A DNA stretch of 62,955 nucleotides. Origin: Bacteroidales bacterium. GTDB taxonomy: Bacteria; Bacteroidota; Bacteroidia; Bacteroidales; Lentimicrobiaceae. The notes beneath the pieces are model-generated. The model did no database searches and was not told the DNA's origin. It was given only the letters and a program-made list of their open reading frames with translations. Location of the stretch: NCBI GenBank assembly GCA_016788045.1, contig JAEUTG010000011.1:1-62955 (forward strand). Direction: 5' to 3'. Position 1 is the stretch's first letter, and every line of letters begins with the position of its first letter. Below, piece by piece: positions 1 to 9,051 of this stretch. The position numbers and the translations under genes are program-made.

Positions 1-519
1 AAATATTGCTGTTGATTGTCAGTGGATTAACAAATGTTGCTACAAAATATTTTTTATGCTCCAAAATTATATCCTTGATTTACTGTCAATTAGAAAAATA
101 TTATTTTTGAGCATTAAAGATTAGGGCGCAAGTTGGGTTAATAAACCTTGAAATCGCTGTCATTCCGAACGAAATGTGATATCTCAAACTCGAACGTTAA
201 TAATTTTTAGTATCAGGCATCTAATATTATGATAATCAATGTTTAACAATGTGTGTATATTACGTATTTTACCGGTCGAATAAAGTGCGGAAAAAACATG
301 TAACATGCATGATCACGGCTCTTTAGTTCTTATAAGATTACGTAATATTTCGGAGTTAGAGCTTAATACTTTAAAATTACTTCAATCCCCACTCCTGGCA
401 ATAAAATCCAAGGGTGGGAATTGATCTTATTGTTTTATGCCTTGTTATCATTCTGATTTTCCTATTTTCGCACCCAAAAACCACCCTATAAAAAGTTATC
501 ATTTTCAGTCATAGTTATT
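1..519. other. AT-rich left-edge intergenic region
   Basis: No convincing gene is visible. A 39-codon ORF at 305-424 (+) exists but has no recognisable features. A weak Bacteroidetes-like promoter can be drawn just before the first gene: TTG at 442-444 and TATTTTCG at 463-470 (one mismatch to TAnnTTTG), spaced 18 bp. That would start transcription near 477, about 43 bases before the first ATG. This is inference only. Confidence 0.4.
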
Positions 520-1917
520 ATGAAAAGACATCGCTACTTCCTTACCATCGGTCTTCTGCTAATCCAAACTGCCCTAATGGCACAACCATGCCCCACCGGT
601 AATATCCTGCTGGAAACCCAGGAGCAGATCGACAACTTTCCGGTGCTTTATCCAGACTGTTCGGTGATTGAAGGCAACCTTGAAATCACGGGAGAGGCTT
701 TCGGGGCAGGCAACATCTTTCACCTCGACAGCCTTTACCGCATCACCGAAATTCAGGGAAACCTGAAAATTGCCTATGCCCTGGAGCTTCATTCGCTTCA
801 CGGGCTGGAGGGAATCAGCAGCGTGGGCGGCAGGGTTTATATCAGCTTCACAGCGTTGGATTCGCTCACGGGCCTCAGCAACCTTCAGCATGTGGGGGCT
901 GACATGCAGTTTGGCGAAAACAGCAACCTGCAGAGCCTGCACGGTCTCGAAAGGCTGCAGCAAATTGGTGATGGCCTTGGTTTCTGGTTCTGCCATTCCC
1001 TGGGAAGTCTTGATGGCCTCGACTCTCTTTCCCAAATCGGCGGGTATCTGATCCTGAACAGCAATTACCAGTTGTCCAGCCTCGAAGCACTCAACAAGCT
1101 GACTTCGATTCCGGGTTACCTGGAGCTGGAGAACCTTCCGGCTTTAAGCAGCCTGAATGGACTCGGGGCTATTGAATCTATCGGTGAAAACCTGACCGTG
1201 ATCAACAACCAGAACCTTCAGGGACTGGCCGGACTCAGCAGCCTGAATTCGGTGGGTGGTGCCATCATCATCCGGGAGAATCCCCTCATCATGCACCTTG
1301 ATGAACTGAGTCAGATTCAGTCGCTGGGCTTTGGCATCGATATTGATTCAAACGAGAGCCTGGAGAATATTTCGGGTCTTTCATCCATAACCCGGATCGG
1401 TGGCGGGAATATATCCATCAGTTCCAATCCTGTGCTCACCGATATTTCGGGAATTGCGAATGTTGATGCCGCGACTGTTTATTACATTGAGATTACGAAC
1501 AACCCTTCTCTCTCGGTCTGTTCGTTCGAAAGCACCTGTGATTTTCTTCAGAACCTGCTCGGTCCTTCAAACATAGCCCTGAATGCCGACGGCTGCAACT
1601 CGGATGCTGAGGTGCTCTATCATTGTCAGTTTCTGGGTGAAACGTCCCTCAGCCCGAAGCAGGATATTGAAATATACCCGGTTCCGGTGACGGATGCCGC
1701 GCACATCCGTTTCAGGCTACCCTACTCCGGATATGTAAAGATGGAGATCATCAACAGCCTGGGGCAGGTGGTTACCTCCCTGGCCGACCAGGTTCTAACG
1801 GCCGGTGAACACAGCCGGGTGTGGCATACCGGCGGGATCCCGGCCGGTCTGTATACTTGCCGGATACAATCCGGCCGCGAGGTCTGGTTGCGGAAACTGC
1901 TGGTGATTCCGGGATGA
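520..1917 (+). CDS. Secreted leucine-rich/L-domain-like repeat protein with T9SS sorting domain
   Basis: A 465-residue predicted exported protein. Residues 1-21 form a signal peptide ending Leu-Met-Ala. Residues about 60-330 are irregular leucine-rich repeats of about 24 residues, built on the pattern LxSLxGLxxLxxIGGxLxIxxN. This resembles the receptor L-domain/BspA-like solenoids common in Bacteroidota surface proteins. A Cys-containing cap follows (about 335-375). The last 80 residues start at the motif EIYPVPVTDAA and end RKLLVIPG, a type A T9SS C-terminal sorting domain. The protein should therefore be carried across the outer membrane and kept on the surface or released. Such solenoids usually bind proteins or glycans; the ligand here is unknown. 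It stands alone, 120 bp from the convergent Fic gene. Confidence 0.85.
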   Translation: MKRHRYFLTIGLLLIQTALMAQPCPTGNILLETQEQIDNFPVLYPDCSVIEGNLEITGEAFGAGNIFHLDSLYRITEIQGNLKIAYALELHSLHGLEGISSVGGRVYISFTALDSLTGLSNLQHVGADMQFGENSNLQSLHGLERLQQIGDGLGFWFCHSLGSLDGLDSLSQIGGYLILNSNYQLSSLEALNKLTSIPGYLELENLPALSSLNGLGAIESIGENLTVINNQNLQGLAGLSSLNSVGGAIIIRENPLIMHLDELSQIQSLGFGIDIDSNESLENISGLSSITRIGGGNISISSNPVLTDISGIANVDAATVYYIEITNNPSLSVCSFESTCDFLQNLLGPSNIALNADGCNSDAEVLYHCQFLGETSLSPKQDIEIYPVPVTDAAHIRFRLPYSGYVKMEIINSLGQVVTSLADQVLTAGEHSRVWHTGGIPAGLYTCRIQSGREVWLRKLLVIPG

Positions 1918-2036
1918 TTCTACACCATTTTAGTCGCACTACGGAGGAAACTTCACCGGAGAATGTGCCTGTCAGTTTTAGGGAATACGGAATAATAAAA
2001 TCCTAAGCAGGTGACTCTTTCAGTGTCTCAACGCGT

Positions 2037-3161
2037 TTAGTCAAAGACTTTGAAATATTCATCAAACAGATAGATCCGGTTGCGTTGACCTCCGGTGATT
2101 TCGCGTAGAATTTTCAGTTCCTCAAACTGTACAATCAATTTGTAAGCTGAAACCATTGATAAACCGGTTAGTTGTGCGACTTTCTCTGGTCTGACAACAG
2201 GGTCAATAAAGAGCGATTGCAGAAGCAACTGGGCGGATGGCATTCTTTTGCCAAGGGTTGGCAGTCGTTTTGTTTCACAGTCTTTTTTAAGCAGAAGAAT
2301 ATTCCTGAGGCCTGTCACAGCCTTTTCACAGGTTTCAATAACTCCCAGAATGAAAAACCTCAACCATGTCTTCAGGTCATTTTTCGTGCGTACGAGCATC
2401 AGGTTTTCATAATAAAGATTCCGGTTTCTTTCAAAGAAGTCGGATAAATAGAGTACCGGCTTTTTCAATATCCCAGCCTGTATGAAATATAAGGTAATCA
2501 TCAGACGTCCGATCCGGCCATTGCCATCCAGAAACGGGTGAATTGTTTCAAACTGATAATGTGCCAGTGCTATTTTCAGAATATGGGTAAGCCCGGTTTG
2601 TTCATTGTGCATGAAGTTCTCCAGATCTCCCATCAGGGGATGTACTTCCTGCCAGACAGGGGGAATGAATGCCGCATCTATCAGCGTAGCCCCACCAACC
2701 CAGTTCTGGCTTTTGCGAAATTCTCCCGGTAATTTATATTCTCCTCTGACACCGCTCAACAAAGTTTTATGGGCATTTTTCAACAAGCGGGAGGATAGCG
2801 GCAGTGAGTTCAATTCGTCAATTGACTGGTTCATAGCGCGGATATAGTTATTGACTTCACGCCAATCGTTGCGCTTTTCCGGGAGTATCTCCTCTTCCTG
2901 AAGTAATGCTTCCTCCATATTGGTGTTGGTGCCCTCAATCCGGCTTGAAACCGTAGCTTCTTTTACAACATGCAGCCTGATAAAATGCTCCACATCAGGA
3001 ACCAGTTCAGCATAAGCATTCAGTTCTCCGAGCCTGATATTTGCTTTCTCCAGCAGGTTCAGCAGGTCTGTTTCATCAAACTGATATGCCCTGTTGATTT
3101 TTTCTGGCTGAAATGCCCTGTAACCATTGGTCAGGATATAATGTCCGGATTTAAACTGCAT
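2037..3161 (-). CDS. Fic family protein (class II, with winged-helix C-terminus)
   Basis: Predicted AMP-transferase (Fic) of 374 residues from the ATG at 3161; upstream in-frame TTG/GTG codons overlap the promoter and operator and are unlikely starts. An N-terminal DUF4172-like segment carries the inhibitory motif S-x-x-x-E-G (about residues 72-77, SSRIEG), which in class II Fic proteins blocks ATP binding. The core has the complete Fic motif HPFLDGNGRIGR (about 208-219), with catalytic His and the anion-hole Gly and Arg, so activity is expected once inhibition is relieved. Residues about 310-370 look like a winged helix-turn-helix (VAQLTGLSMVSAYKLIVQFEEL), as in Fic proteins that bind DNA. 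Two large palindromes lie immediately upstream, suggesting autoregulation. The target protein is unknown. Confidence 0.9.
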   Translation of the reverse strand: MQFKSGHYILTNGYRAFQPEKINRAYQFDETDLLNLLEKANIRLGELNAYAELVPDVEHFIRLHVVKEATVSSRIEGTNTNMEEALLQEEEILPEKRNDWREVNNYIRAMNQSIDELNSLPLSSRLLKNAHKTLLSGVRGEYKLPGEFRKSQNWVGGATLIDAAFIPPVWQEVHPLMGDLENFMHNEQTGLTHILKIALAHYQFETIHPFLDGNGRIGRLMITLYFIQAGILKKPVLYLSDFFERNRNLYYENLMLVRTKNDLKTWLRFFILGVIETCEKAVTGLRNILLLKKDCETKRLPTLGKRMPSAQLLLQSLFIDPVVRPEKVAQLTGLSMVSAYKLIVQFEELKILREITGGQRNRIYLFDEYFKVFD

Positions 3162-3179
3162 GGCTTCTGTTTTTGTCAC

Positions 3180-3187
3180 CAAAGTTA
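3180..3187 (-). promoter_or_regulatory. Putative -7 box of the fic promoter
   Basis: On the minus strand the sequence reads TAACTTTG, a full match to the Bacteroidetes TAnnTTTG element, ending 19 bases upstream of the fic ATG. It overlaps the proximal arm of the first palindrome at 3181-3212, so a protein bound there would block polymerase. No clear -33 TTTG was found. Confidence 0.5.
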
Positions 3188-3253
3188 AATAAAAAATCCC
3201 TTATTTAACTTTAAGCCCACTAAAATTAAATAACTAAACACTTATTTAAGTTT
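3181..3253. promoter_or_regulatory. Tandem 12-8-12 palindromic operators upstream of fic
   Basis: Two inverted repeats have the same geometry. The first has arms AAAGTTAAATAA (3181-3192) and TTATTTAACTTT (3201-3212), perfect over 12 bp around an 8-bp spacer. The second has arms AAAATTAAATAA (3222-3233) and TTATTTAAGTTT (3242-3253), with one mismatch around an 8-bp spacer. Centres are 41 bp apart, about four helical turns. Four copies of one half-site (TTATTTAAsTTT) next to a gene encoding a winged-helix Fic protein argue for an autoregulatory operator rather than a terminator, since the spacer and arms are AT-rich. Confidence 0.7.
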
Positions 3254-3641
3254 CCTTAAACTGACGGACTTCCTGGAACTTGATTTTTCTGCTTCTGAGG
3301 AAACGATTTCATGGAGGGTCCGGGAATGGTATATGGATGTTTATTGCGGGCTGTTTTCCCTCCTGCCGGAAATTCTTTGAATCATTCCTGTCATTAACAA
3401 AACATTAACACATGCTGTTTCCCAGGTCAAAGCAATTTCTGATTTAATAAATATATTGATAAACAATAGTTTATGATTTCGGCATTCCTTACTGGTGCTG
3501 ATTTTTTCCACAGTTTCGATCCTTTTCCCCGGAATCAACCAGTGAGTGTCAAACAGGTCTGCCGTTGAATTGTTATTACAACAGTTAACCTTAACCTTGA
3601 TGGGAATTATCCACCTGATCAGAAGATTAATCTGCAGACTT
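3254..3641. other. Intergenic region between fic operator and tube-like gene
   Basis: Nothing clearly functional was seen. The reading frame of the downstream tail-tube gene stays open upstream to a GTG at 3546, but that extension (residues rich in Leu and Arg) does not look like tube protein. An antisense 132-codon ORF here overlaps the tube gene and is judged a shadow. Confidence 0.4.
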
Positions 3642-4073
3642 ATGGGACACAATCCTTTGTTAAACAACCACTTCCAGGTTGAATGGGGTGGTAACAGGCT
3701 CGGCTTCACCGAAGTCACAGGCCTTGATATGGAAATCAATATTGTGGATTTCCGTGAAGGAAATTCAACTGAAACCCGCTTCCGGCGGTTACCGGGCCTT
3801 GAGAAACCCGGAACAGTTACCTTGAAACGGGGTATTCTCCCTGGTGATAACCAGTTTTATGAATGGATGCAGACCATCCGATTCAACCAGGCCGAACGCC
3901 GCGATGTGGTGATTACCCTGCTCAACGAGAGCCATGAACCGGTGATGCGCTGGAAACTGCTGAAAGCCTGGCCATCGAAACTCTCGGGCCCCTGGCTGAA
4001 ATCAGACGGCAACGAAGTGGCCATTGAAACCCTGGAGCTGGCCCACGAAGGGATGGTGGTGGAAACCATATAA
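3642..4073 (+). CDS. Phage tail tube (gp19/contractile injection system inner-tube) family protein, orphan
   Basis: A 143-residue protein resembling T4 gp19-like / eCIS tube proteins. It begins NNHFQVEWGGNRLGFTEVTG, followed by a charged strand and the typical LKRGIxxGDNQFYEWMQTI segment. It ends in the family-typical WPSKLSGPWLKSDGNEVAIETLELAHEG block, close to the usual 140-150 residue length. The ATG at 3642 is chosen because homology-like sequence starts right after it; an in-frame ATG at 3600 and GTG at 3546 would only add a non-conserved leader. Tube proteins stack as hexamers inside a contractile sheath. No sheath, baseplate, spike or ClpV/AAA gene occurs anywhere in this window, so its partner machine must be elsewhere or absent. 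It converges on the S8 peptidase gene. Confidence 0.8.
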   Translation: MGHNPLLNNHFQVEWGGNRLGFTEVTGLDMEINIVDFREGNSTETRFRRLPGLEKPGTVTLKRGILPGDNQFYEWMQTIRFNQAERRDVVITLLNESHEPVMRWKLLKAWPSKLSGPWLKSDGNEVAIETLELAHEGMVVETI

Positions 4074-4111
4074 GGAAACCCGGAGTCAGAGCAATCCGTT
4101 TTTAAACAGAA

Positions 4112-4131
4112 CCCGGTTTAACAGAACCGGG
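4112..4131. terminator. GC-rich hairpin between convergent genes
   Basis: Inverted repeat CCCGGTT (4112-4118) / AACCGGG (4125-4131), located in the 72-bp gap between the convergent tube and S8 peptidase genes. There is no clean T-run on either side, so it is only a possible weak bidirectional terminator. Confidence 0.35.
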
Positions 4132-4145
4132 AACTGATCAGAGCA

Positions 4146-6104
4146 TCAGGGCTGAATTACCCGGATTACTTCGGTTTTGTCCCCGCTGGTCAGACGGATC
4201 AGGTAAATTCCCGCATTCCGGGCGATGTGCAGCGGAAGTGTATGGGTGCCTGCATTTACATATCCGTTGAAAAGGGGTGTCAGGAGCTGTCCGTTCAGGT
4301 TGAATATCTGCAGGTTTACCTCACCAGCCTGCGCCAGACTATACGTAAGATACGAATTATCATTCAGCGGATTGGGTATGGCTTTCAGCGAATGGGAGGT
4401 GTTTGAACTGAAGCGTGTACCCACCCCTTCTTCCACTTTTATTTCAATGTTGACCAGCAACTCGTTCAGAAAACTGTCCGAAACGCGCATGGTTGTCATG
4501 TGTGAGCCAATCCCGAGCCCCGTTGTATTGAAGTTCAGCGTAATGGTGCCGGGATTGGAACCCAGCAGCAAGCCGCCGGGAACTTCAGCATACACCCAGT
4601 GAATGGTATCGGGAATGCTCAGCGTGTACGGATTTTGTTCTGTATTGAGCGAAGTAAGCAGCACATCGACAGAGGTTGTGCTATTTGGCTCCATCGCAAA
4701 ACTGATTTCTGAAGGATTGGCCTGCAGGGCCGGCGGATTTACCACCATCTGCAGGGCATTGAGCAGGTTGAGACGGCCGCCGCTTACAGTAATTCCTTCA
4801 AAATCGGGCAATGAATCTACCGAAGCAATGAGATATCGTTTGAATTTCGAAGAAATGAGCACCGGATCAGCTTTGTACTGAGCAATCGTGTTCTCATCGG
4901 CGGCGGCATACATCAGTGCAATTGCACCTGAGGCCTGGGGTGACGACATGGAGGTGCCTGTTTTGTAACCATAGGTATCGCCCTGCCGGGTTGAGTAGAT
5001 GTTGCTGCCCGGTGCGGCGAAGTCGATGCTGATGTGCCCCCACGCTGCCTGGTTGTTCAGGTCGTCGGTATTGGTGCTGTTGGTTACAGCCACAATCGAT
5101 TCGTTGGTCATGGCTGTCGGGATATCGCCTACGGCATCCACATCCCAGGCGCGGTTGGCCGTGGAAGCCACGTTGAGGATACCCACCGAGCCGAGTGAAT
5201 CGTAGATGGCGCCCCAGAGCGGATAATTGGCCGGGTTGCCGGCATCAATGCCAAAAGAGGAATTGGTGACTACCACAAAAGCTCCGGCTGCTCCGTTGGT
5301 TTCATCGTAGCGTTTACGCATTTCAAACACGTAATCGTAGGCGGTTACCGCCACCGCTTCGTTTGAACCTGAACCGGCAATGGGCATCAGATAGGTATTG
5401 AACGCCACACCTGTGACCCCGATCCCGTTGTTGCCCTTTGCTGTGGCGATGCCTGCAACGTGGGTTCCGTGATCGCTCTGCTGCAGGTTGCCGGTATTCG
5501 CGTAAGCATTCCAGCCGTTGTAGTCATCGATGTATCCGTTTTCATCGTCATCGGTGTTGTTGTAAGGGATCTCCAGCCTGTTTTTCCAGAGTTTGAGGTC
5601 GGAATGACCAAGGTCGATGCCACCGTCAATCATGGCCACCACCAGGGTGTCGCCCAATGCCGTGAGCCCGCTGCTGGTGATTTCCCAGGCTTCGGTGGCT
5701 TTGATATCGGCACCGGGGCTTCCGCCCATCTGACCGGTATTTTTAAGCGCCCATTGGTTGGGAAAAGAAGGGTCGTCAGGAATAACCTCCCTTTCCTGCA
5801 CAAGGTGATTGAACTGGGCCAGCGATACATAGGGATGTTGCTGCAGTTTTCTGAGAAGGGCTGAGGCTTCTGCTGCGCTTTCGTCAAATCCAAGCAGCCA
5901 GATGTTCATCCGCCGTGATAACTGCCTTTCAAGGGAGAGCCCGGCCGAAGAAAACTGTTCCAGCAATGCTTCCAGTGATTGCTCCTGGTGCTGCGGTTTC
6001 AGCTGCACCAGTATCTGGCCGGCTTCACGTGCCGGTTCATCCGTTTGTGAACTGGCAATGCGGGCCGACAGAAGCAAAAGACAGATCAATAAAATTCTTC
6101 TCAT
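4146..6104 (-). CDS. S8 family subtilisin-like serine peptidase, T9SS cargo
   Basis: A 652-residue secreted subtilase. The signal peptide is residues 1-19 and an I9-like propeptide spans about 28-105. The S8 catalytic domain runs about 110-460 with a complete triad: Asp160 in VVAMIDGGID, His212 in DHGTHVAG and Ser385 in GTSMSSPQASG, with the oxyanion Asn281 in TNSSFG. Asp-rich loops around 183-196 (NTDDDENGYIDD) probably bind calcium. After a beta-rich linker (465-565) comes a T9SS type A sorting domain that begins at IPNPLNDNSYL and ends TEVIRVIQP. It is the 3'-most of the minus-strand secretome genes and is 68 bp from the C1 peptidase gene upstream. Expected role: extracellular or surface protein degradation. 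All key residues are intact. Confidence 0.93.
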   Translation of the reverse strand: MRRILLICLLLLSARIASSQTDEPAREAGQILVQLKPQHQEQSLEALLEQFSSAGLSLERQLSRRMNIWLLGFDESAAEASALLRKLQQHPYVSLAQFNHLVQEREVIPDDPSFPNQWALKNTGQMGGSPGADIKATEAWEITSSGLTALGDTLVVAMIDGGIDLGHSDLKLWKNRLEIPYNNTDDDENGYIDDYNGWNAYANTGNLQQSDHGTHVAGIATAKGNNGIGVTGVAFNTYLMPIAGSGSNEAVAVTAYDYVFEMRKRYDETNGAAGAFVVVTNSSFGIDAGNPANYPLWGAIYDSLGSVGILNVASTANRAWDVDAVGDIPTAMTNESIVAVTNSTNTDDLNNQAAWGHISIDFAAPGSNIYSTRQGDTYGYKTGTSMSSPQASGAIALMYAAADENTIAQYKADPVLISSKFKRYLIASVDSLPDFEGITVSGGRLNLLNALQMVVNPPALQANPSEISFAMEPNSTTSVDVLLTSLNTEQNPYTLSIPDTIHWVYAEVPGGLLLGSNPGTITLNFNTTGLGIGSHMTTMRVSDSFLNELLVNIEIKVEEGVGTRFSSNTSHSLKAIPNPLNDNSYLTYSLAQAGEVNLQIFNLNGQLLTPLFNGYVNAGTHTLPLHIARNAGIYLIRLTSGDKTEVIRVIQP

Positions 6105-6172
6105 GTAAACAAAAGTTCAGGTTAAAGCCTGAAAAACAATCAGGCCCTGTGTTGTGTTCAAAATCAGTGGTT

Positions 6173-9043
6173 TCAGCGGACGATCAGCAGCTTCGTTGTG
6201 TATGTTTCCGTTGCTGTCCTGAGTTTGATTGCATACATTCCGGGGTTCAGCCCTGTAAGATCAACCGGCATGGAAACTTTACCTTCCTGGAGTCTGGTGA
6301 ATCTGTCAGTACGTACACAAAGGCCAGTGCTGTTGTACAGGCAGAATGTTGCTTCACCCTGAGCGTCTGCATCAAAGGTAACAATGGCCTGAGTTATGGC
6401 CGGATTCGGATAAATCTGAATTCGGTTCTCCCTGGTAGTCAGTTCGTTGACACTGTTGTAGATGTTGATGGTGTCGTTGAATACCAGAATAACCCGGTAA
6501 TCCTCTGTAGCGGTTCCGAAATTCAGGGTGTCGACAGCGTATCCGGCCATGGGCGACATCAGCAGCGACTGCTTGAGGCTGACTACTATCTGAAGTTCAC
6601 TTCCGGGTGCCATGGTGTAGGGCATGGGGTCGGTAAACCAGGTTTCCCACTCCCATTCTCCATCCTGCAATACAATGCTGCCTTCATAATCGAAATGTGT
6701 AAGGGTTACCTCGTGGTCGGTGTCGTTGGTAACATAGAATGAAAGGCCTTCCCATCCCATGATGTCATCTTCGAAAGTGAGGGTGTCGGGCCAGAGCGTT
6801 AACTCTGAATCGGTCGTGAATTCAAGGGAGCGAGTATCAAACAAGCCGTTGGCTGAAAGTGCCCTGAAGGTGAGCGGCCATACCTGCCCTGACTGCTGGG
6901 GTGTTCCGCTGAAGAGGCCATCTTCTGAAAGCTGCATCCCTGAGGGCAATTGCGGACAGGTAAAGCGGAACGAGGATCCGGGAATGATCTGTGAAGATCC
7001 GGAAACAGAGGCCAGAAGATAGTTCTGTCCATCACCGGCTGATATCCCTGAGGCCCAGTCGGTAGCTGGTGTAATGCCATTTCCGTAATAGAATTTGATG
7101 GTTCCGTCAGGATAAAGGGTAACAGCAAAATCGTTGTTGAAGGAGGGCTCATTGAATTTTGAAATTTTCCAGCGGAAAGTGGCATGGGTGGCATCGCCTT
7201 CGTAGAAAATCCCATCGTTGTATTCAGGATAGATCATCAGGTCGGCACCATACGGTGTAATTACCCTGGATGACCTGATGGATGCTTCACTACGCACATA
7301 TTCGAACTGTCCGCTGAAGGCAATGGAACCATCGGTGGTGATGACAAGATCCTGATACGTCTGACCATAAAAAGGGAAGGCAAAGTCAATGGTCTGCGTA
7401 GCAAAACCGTCATCGTTGTCGCTTGGGATAAGCTGACCGGAGGTGATGGAAGGGAAAGCAGCCTGATTTCCGTGCTCTGTAAACTGCTGAATCAGTGACC
7501 ATTTGTAAGGTGCCTGTGCTCCGCTGGCTTCCAGCTGATGACTGTAGGCAACACCGGCTGTTGCAGGTGGGAGCATCTGAGTAGTTATCTCGGTAGGGAT
7601 GAAATTAACGGTGGCATCGGTCCAGGCATAGGTGGTGTCGTTGTTGATCAGTGAGAGGTTGGTCTGCTGCCCCGGGAATTCCGCTGAGGTATTCAGATCA
7701 ATCAAAGAGACACTGGTTATTTGTCCGGCAGAACTGCCATCAGGATCCTGTTCTTCAATCTGAATGAAGAATCTGGATGTCTGGCCCGGTTCAATATAAC
7801 TGAGCAGCGGAGTCACATCAAGTCCGATTTCTATGGATTTGTCGTTTTCGCTGCTGCCACCACTCATGTAATAGTTGCCTCCCTGATAGCTGAACATAGG
7901 GAACTCCAGCAAATGGGCGGGTTTGGTATCGCTGGTGCCGGCTGAAACACCGGCAGATATCTTTACTTTCTCTCTCGAGGTATGTTTCACGGTTGCCTTC
8001 AGGGTGATCAGAGGCTGGTAGTCAGCCCTGGCGCGTATAACATGCAGCAGGTTGTTCCAGATGCCTCCTTCTGCCAGGCTGAGTGCCAGGGTACGGTACA
8101 TCACATAGGCTTTTCCGTTATCTCCAAACGACTGTCCCCAGCTGTTTACCATAATCAGCCCCCCGATTTCATAGTCGCGCAGGTCGGTGATGCCATCACC
8201 GGTGATGTCGAGGTCGTTGGTGTAAAGGCCGTCGCCATTGAAATCATAGCGGATGTTGTCGTCGTATCCGACAAACGTCATGGCATGGTTTACCTGTTCA
8301 CCCCAGCGGGTTACCACCTGTTTCCCTGCATTCGGTGTTCCTGAAGGCAGATAATCCATGGTAAAGGCATCGGATACCCCGGCGCTGAAATTGGCCAGGC
8401 CTCCGCTGGGGGAGCCATCGAGGCGGTCGAACAACCACTGCTTTAATGTGATCAGTCCCTCTTCGCTCGAAACATCGATGGTAGCTACTTCGAGTATCCG
8501 GTTCTGCATACCTGCCAGGTAGTTTTCATAGCCGCTCATCCAGCGGCGGTCGCCTCCATACCAGGGAGTTCCACCGTAGGTAGAAACATTCGGGCATCCG
8601 TTGGCTGCAATAATCTGCCAGCCGTCGAAATACCATGAACCGCCACCACCTCCACCATTCAGGAAGTTCCAGGTATAGTGGGTCGGATATTGAGTTTCTG
8701 TGGTGTTAGCGGCAATTCCCCGCACGTAATCCATTTCGTAGGTAAAATTATAACCGATCCCGCTTGCTTGTCCGCAACTTCCGCCATCCTGGTTAAATAT
8801 CGGTCGAAACCATGGATAAACCGTATTGTCGAGCGATGCAGGAAGATCGCGATTGCTCCTTACTGCTTCCCCGTTCAGACGGGGAGTGGCAGCGATCCGG
8901 GCGTAATCACCGGTGGTTAATTCCCTTAACCCACCGGCAAGCCATGGTTCACCTTCAGGATCGGGATTCACATTCACCAGTCCCTGTCCTGATGTGTAGA
9001 TGGTTAATGATAATAATGTAACCAGGGTAATGAGCGTTTTCAT
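6173..9043 (-). CDS. C1 (papain-like) cysteine peptidase with Ca-loop insertion, T9SS cargo
   Basis: A 956-residue protein. The ATG at 9043 is preferred over the frame's earlier ATG because it opens a clean signal peptide (MKTLITLVTLLSLTIYTSG) and leaves 8 bp after the upstream gene's stop. The peptidase domain (about 70-330) has Cys90 in GGSCGQASG with a Gln five residues before it, His253 in NHAMTFVGY and Asn300 in VNSWG. Between His and Asn sit two EF-hand/dockerin-like loops (DFNGDGLYTND and DITGDGITDLRD, about 267-290). Further on, an Ig-like putative-Ig (He_PIG) domain starting ITTQMLPPATAGVAY is interrupted by a nidogen-like segment (FPFYGQTYQDLVITTDG). The last 80 residues are a T9SS sorting domain (QIYPNPAITQA ... 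KLLIVR). It is a paralogue of the gene at 10603-14208. Confidence 0.92.
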   Translation of the reverse strand: MKTLITLVTLLSLTIYTSGQGLVNVNPDPEGEPWLAGGLRELTTGDYARIAATPRLNGEAVRSNRDLPASLDNTVYPWFRPIFNQDGGSCGQASGIGYNFTYEMDYVRGIAANTTETQYPTHYTWNFLNGGGGGGSWYFDGWQIIAANGCPNVSTYGGTPWYGGDRRWMSGYENYLAGMQNRILEVATIDVSSEEGLITLKQWLFDRLDGSPSGGLANFSAGVSDAFTMDYLPSGTPNAGKQVVTRWGEQVNHAMTFVGYDDNIRYDFNGDGLYTNDLDITGDGITDLRDYEIGGLIMVNSWGQSFGDNGKAYVMYRTLALSLAEGGIWNNLLHVIRARADYQPLITLKATVKHTSREKVKISAGVSAGTSDTKPAHLLEFPMFSYQGGNYYMSGGSSENDKSIEIGLDVTPLLSYIEPGQTSRFFIQIEEQDPDGSSAGQITSVSLIDLNTSAEFPGQQTNLSLINNDTTYAWTDATVNFIPTEITTQMLPPATAGVAYSHQLEASGAQAPYKWSLIQQFTEHGNQAAFPSITSGQLIPSDNDDGFATQTIDFAFPFYGQTYQDLVITTDGSIAFSGQFEYVRSEASIRSSRVITPYGADLMIYPEYNDGIFYEGDATHATFRWKISKFNEPSFNNDFAVTLYPDGTIKFYYGNGITPATDWASGISAGDGQNYLLASVSGSSQIIPGSSFRFTCPQLPSGMQLSEDGLFSGTPQQSGQVWPLTFRALSANGLFDTRSLEFTTDSELTLWPDTLTFEDDIMGWEGLSFYVTNDTDHEVTLTHFDYEGSIVLQDGEWEWETWFTDPMPYTMAPGSELQIVVSLKQSLLMSPMAGYAVDTLNFGTATEDYRVILVFNDTINIYNSVNELTTRENRIQIYPNPAITQAIVTFDADAQGEATFCLYNSTGLCVRTDRFTRLQEGKVSMPVDLTGLNPGMYAIKLRTATETYTTKLLIVR

Positions 9044-9051
9044 GGTTGTAC

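Noticed and set aside
305..424. 39-codon ORF near the left edge
   Set aside because: AT-rich intergenic sequence; helix-like reading (LRNISELELNTLKLL) is suggestive but there is no promoter or homology support.
3546..3641. Longer start for the tube protein (GTG at 3546)
   Set aside because: The extra 32 residues lack tube-family character; homology-like sequence starts right after the ATG at 3642.
3341..3739. 132-codon minus-strand ORF upstream of the tube gene
   Set aside because: Overlaps the start of the tube gene on the other strand and shows no coding-like features.
5915..6742. 275-codon plus-strand ORF across the S8 and C1 genes
   Set aside because: Antisense to two well-supported secreted peptidase genes and without any recognisable domain; a coding shadow of biased codons.
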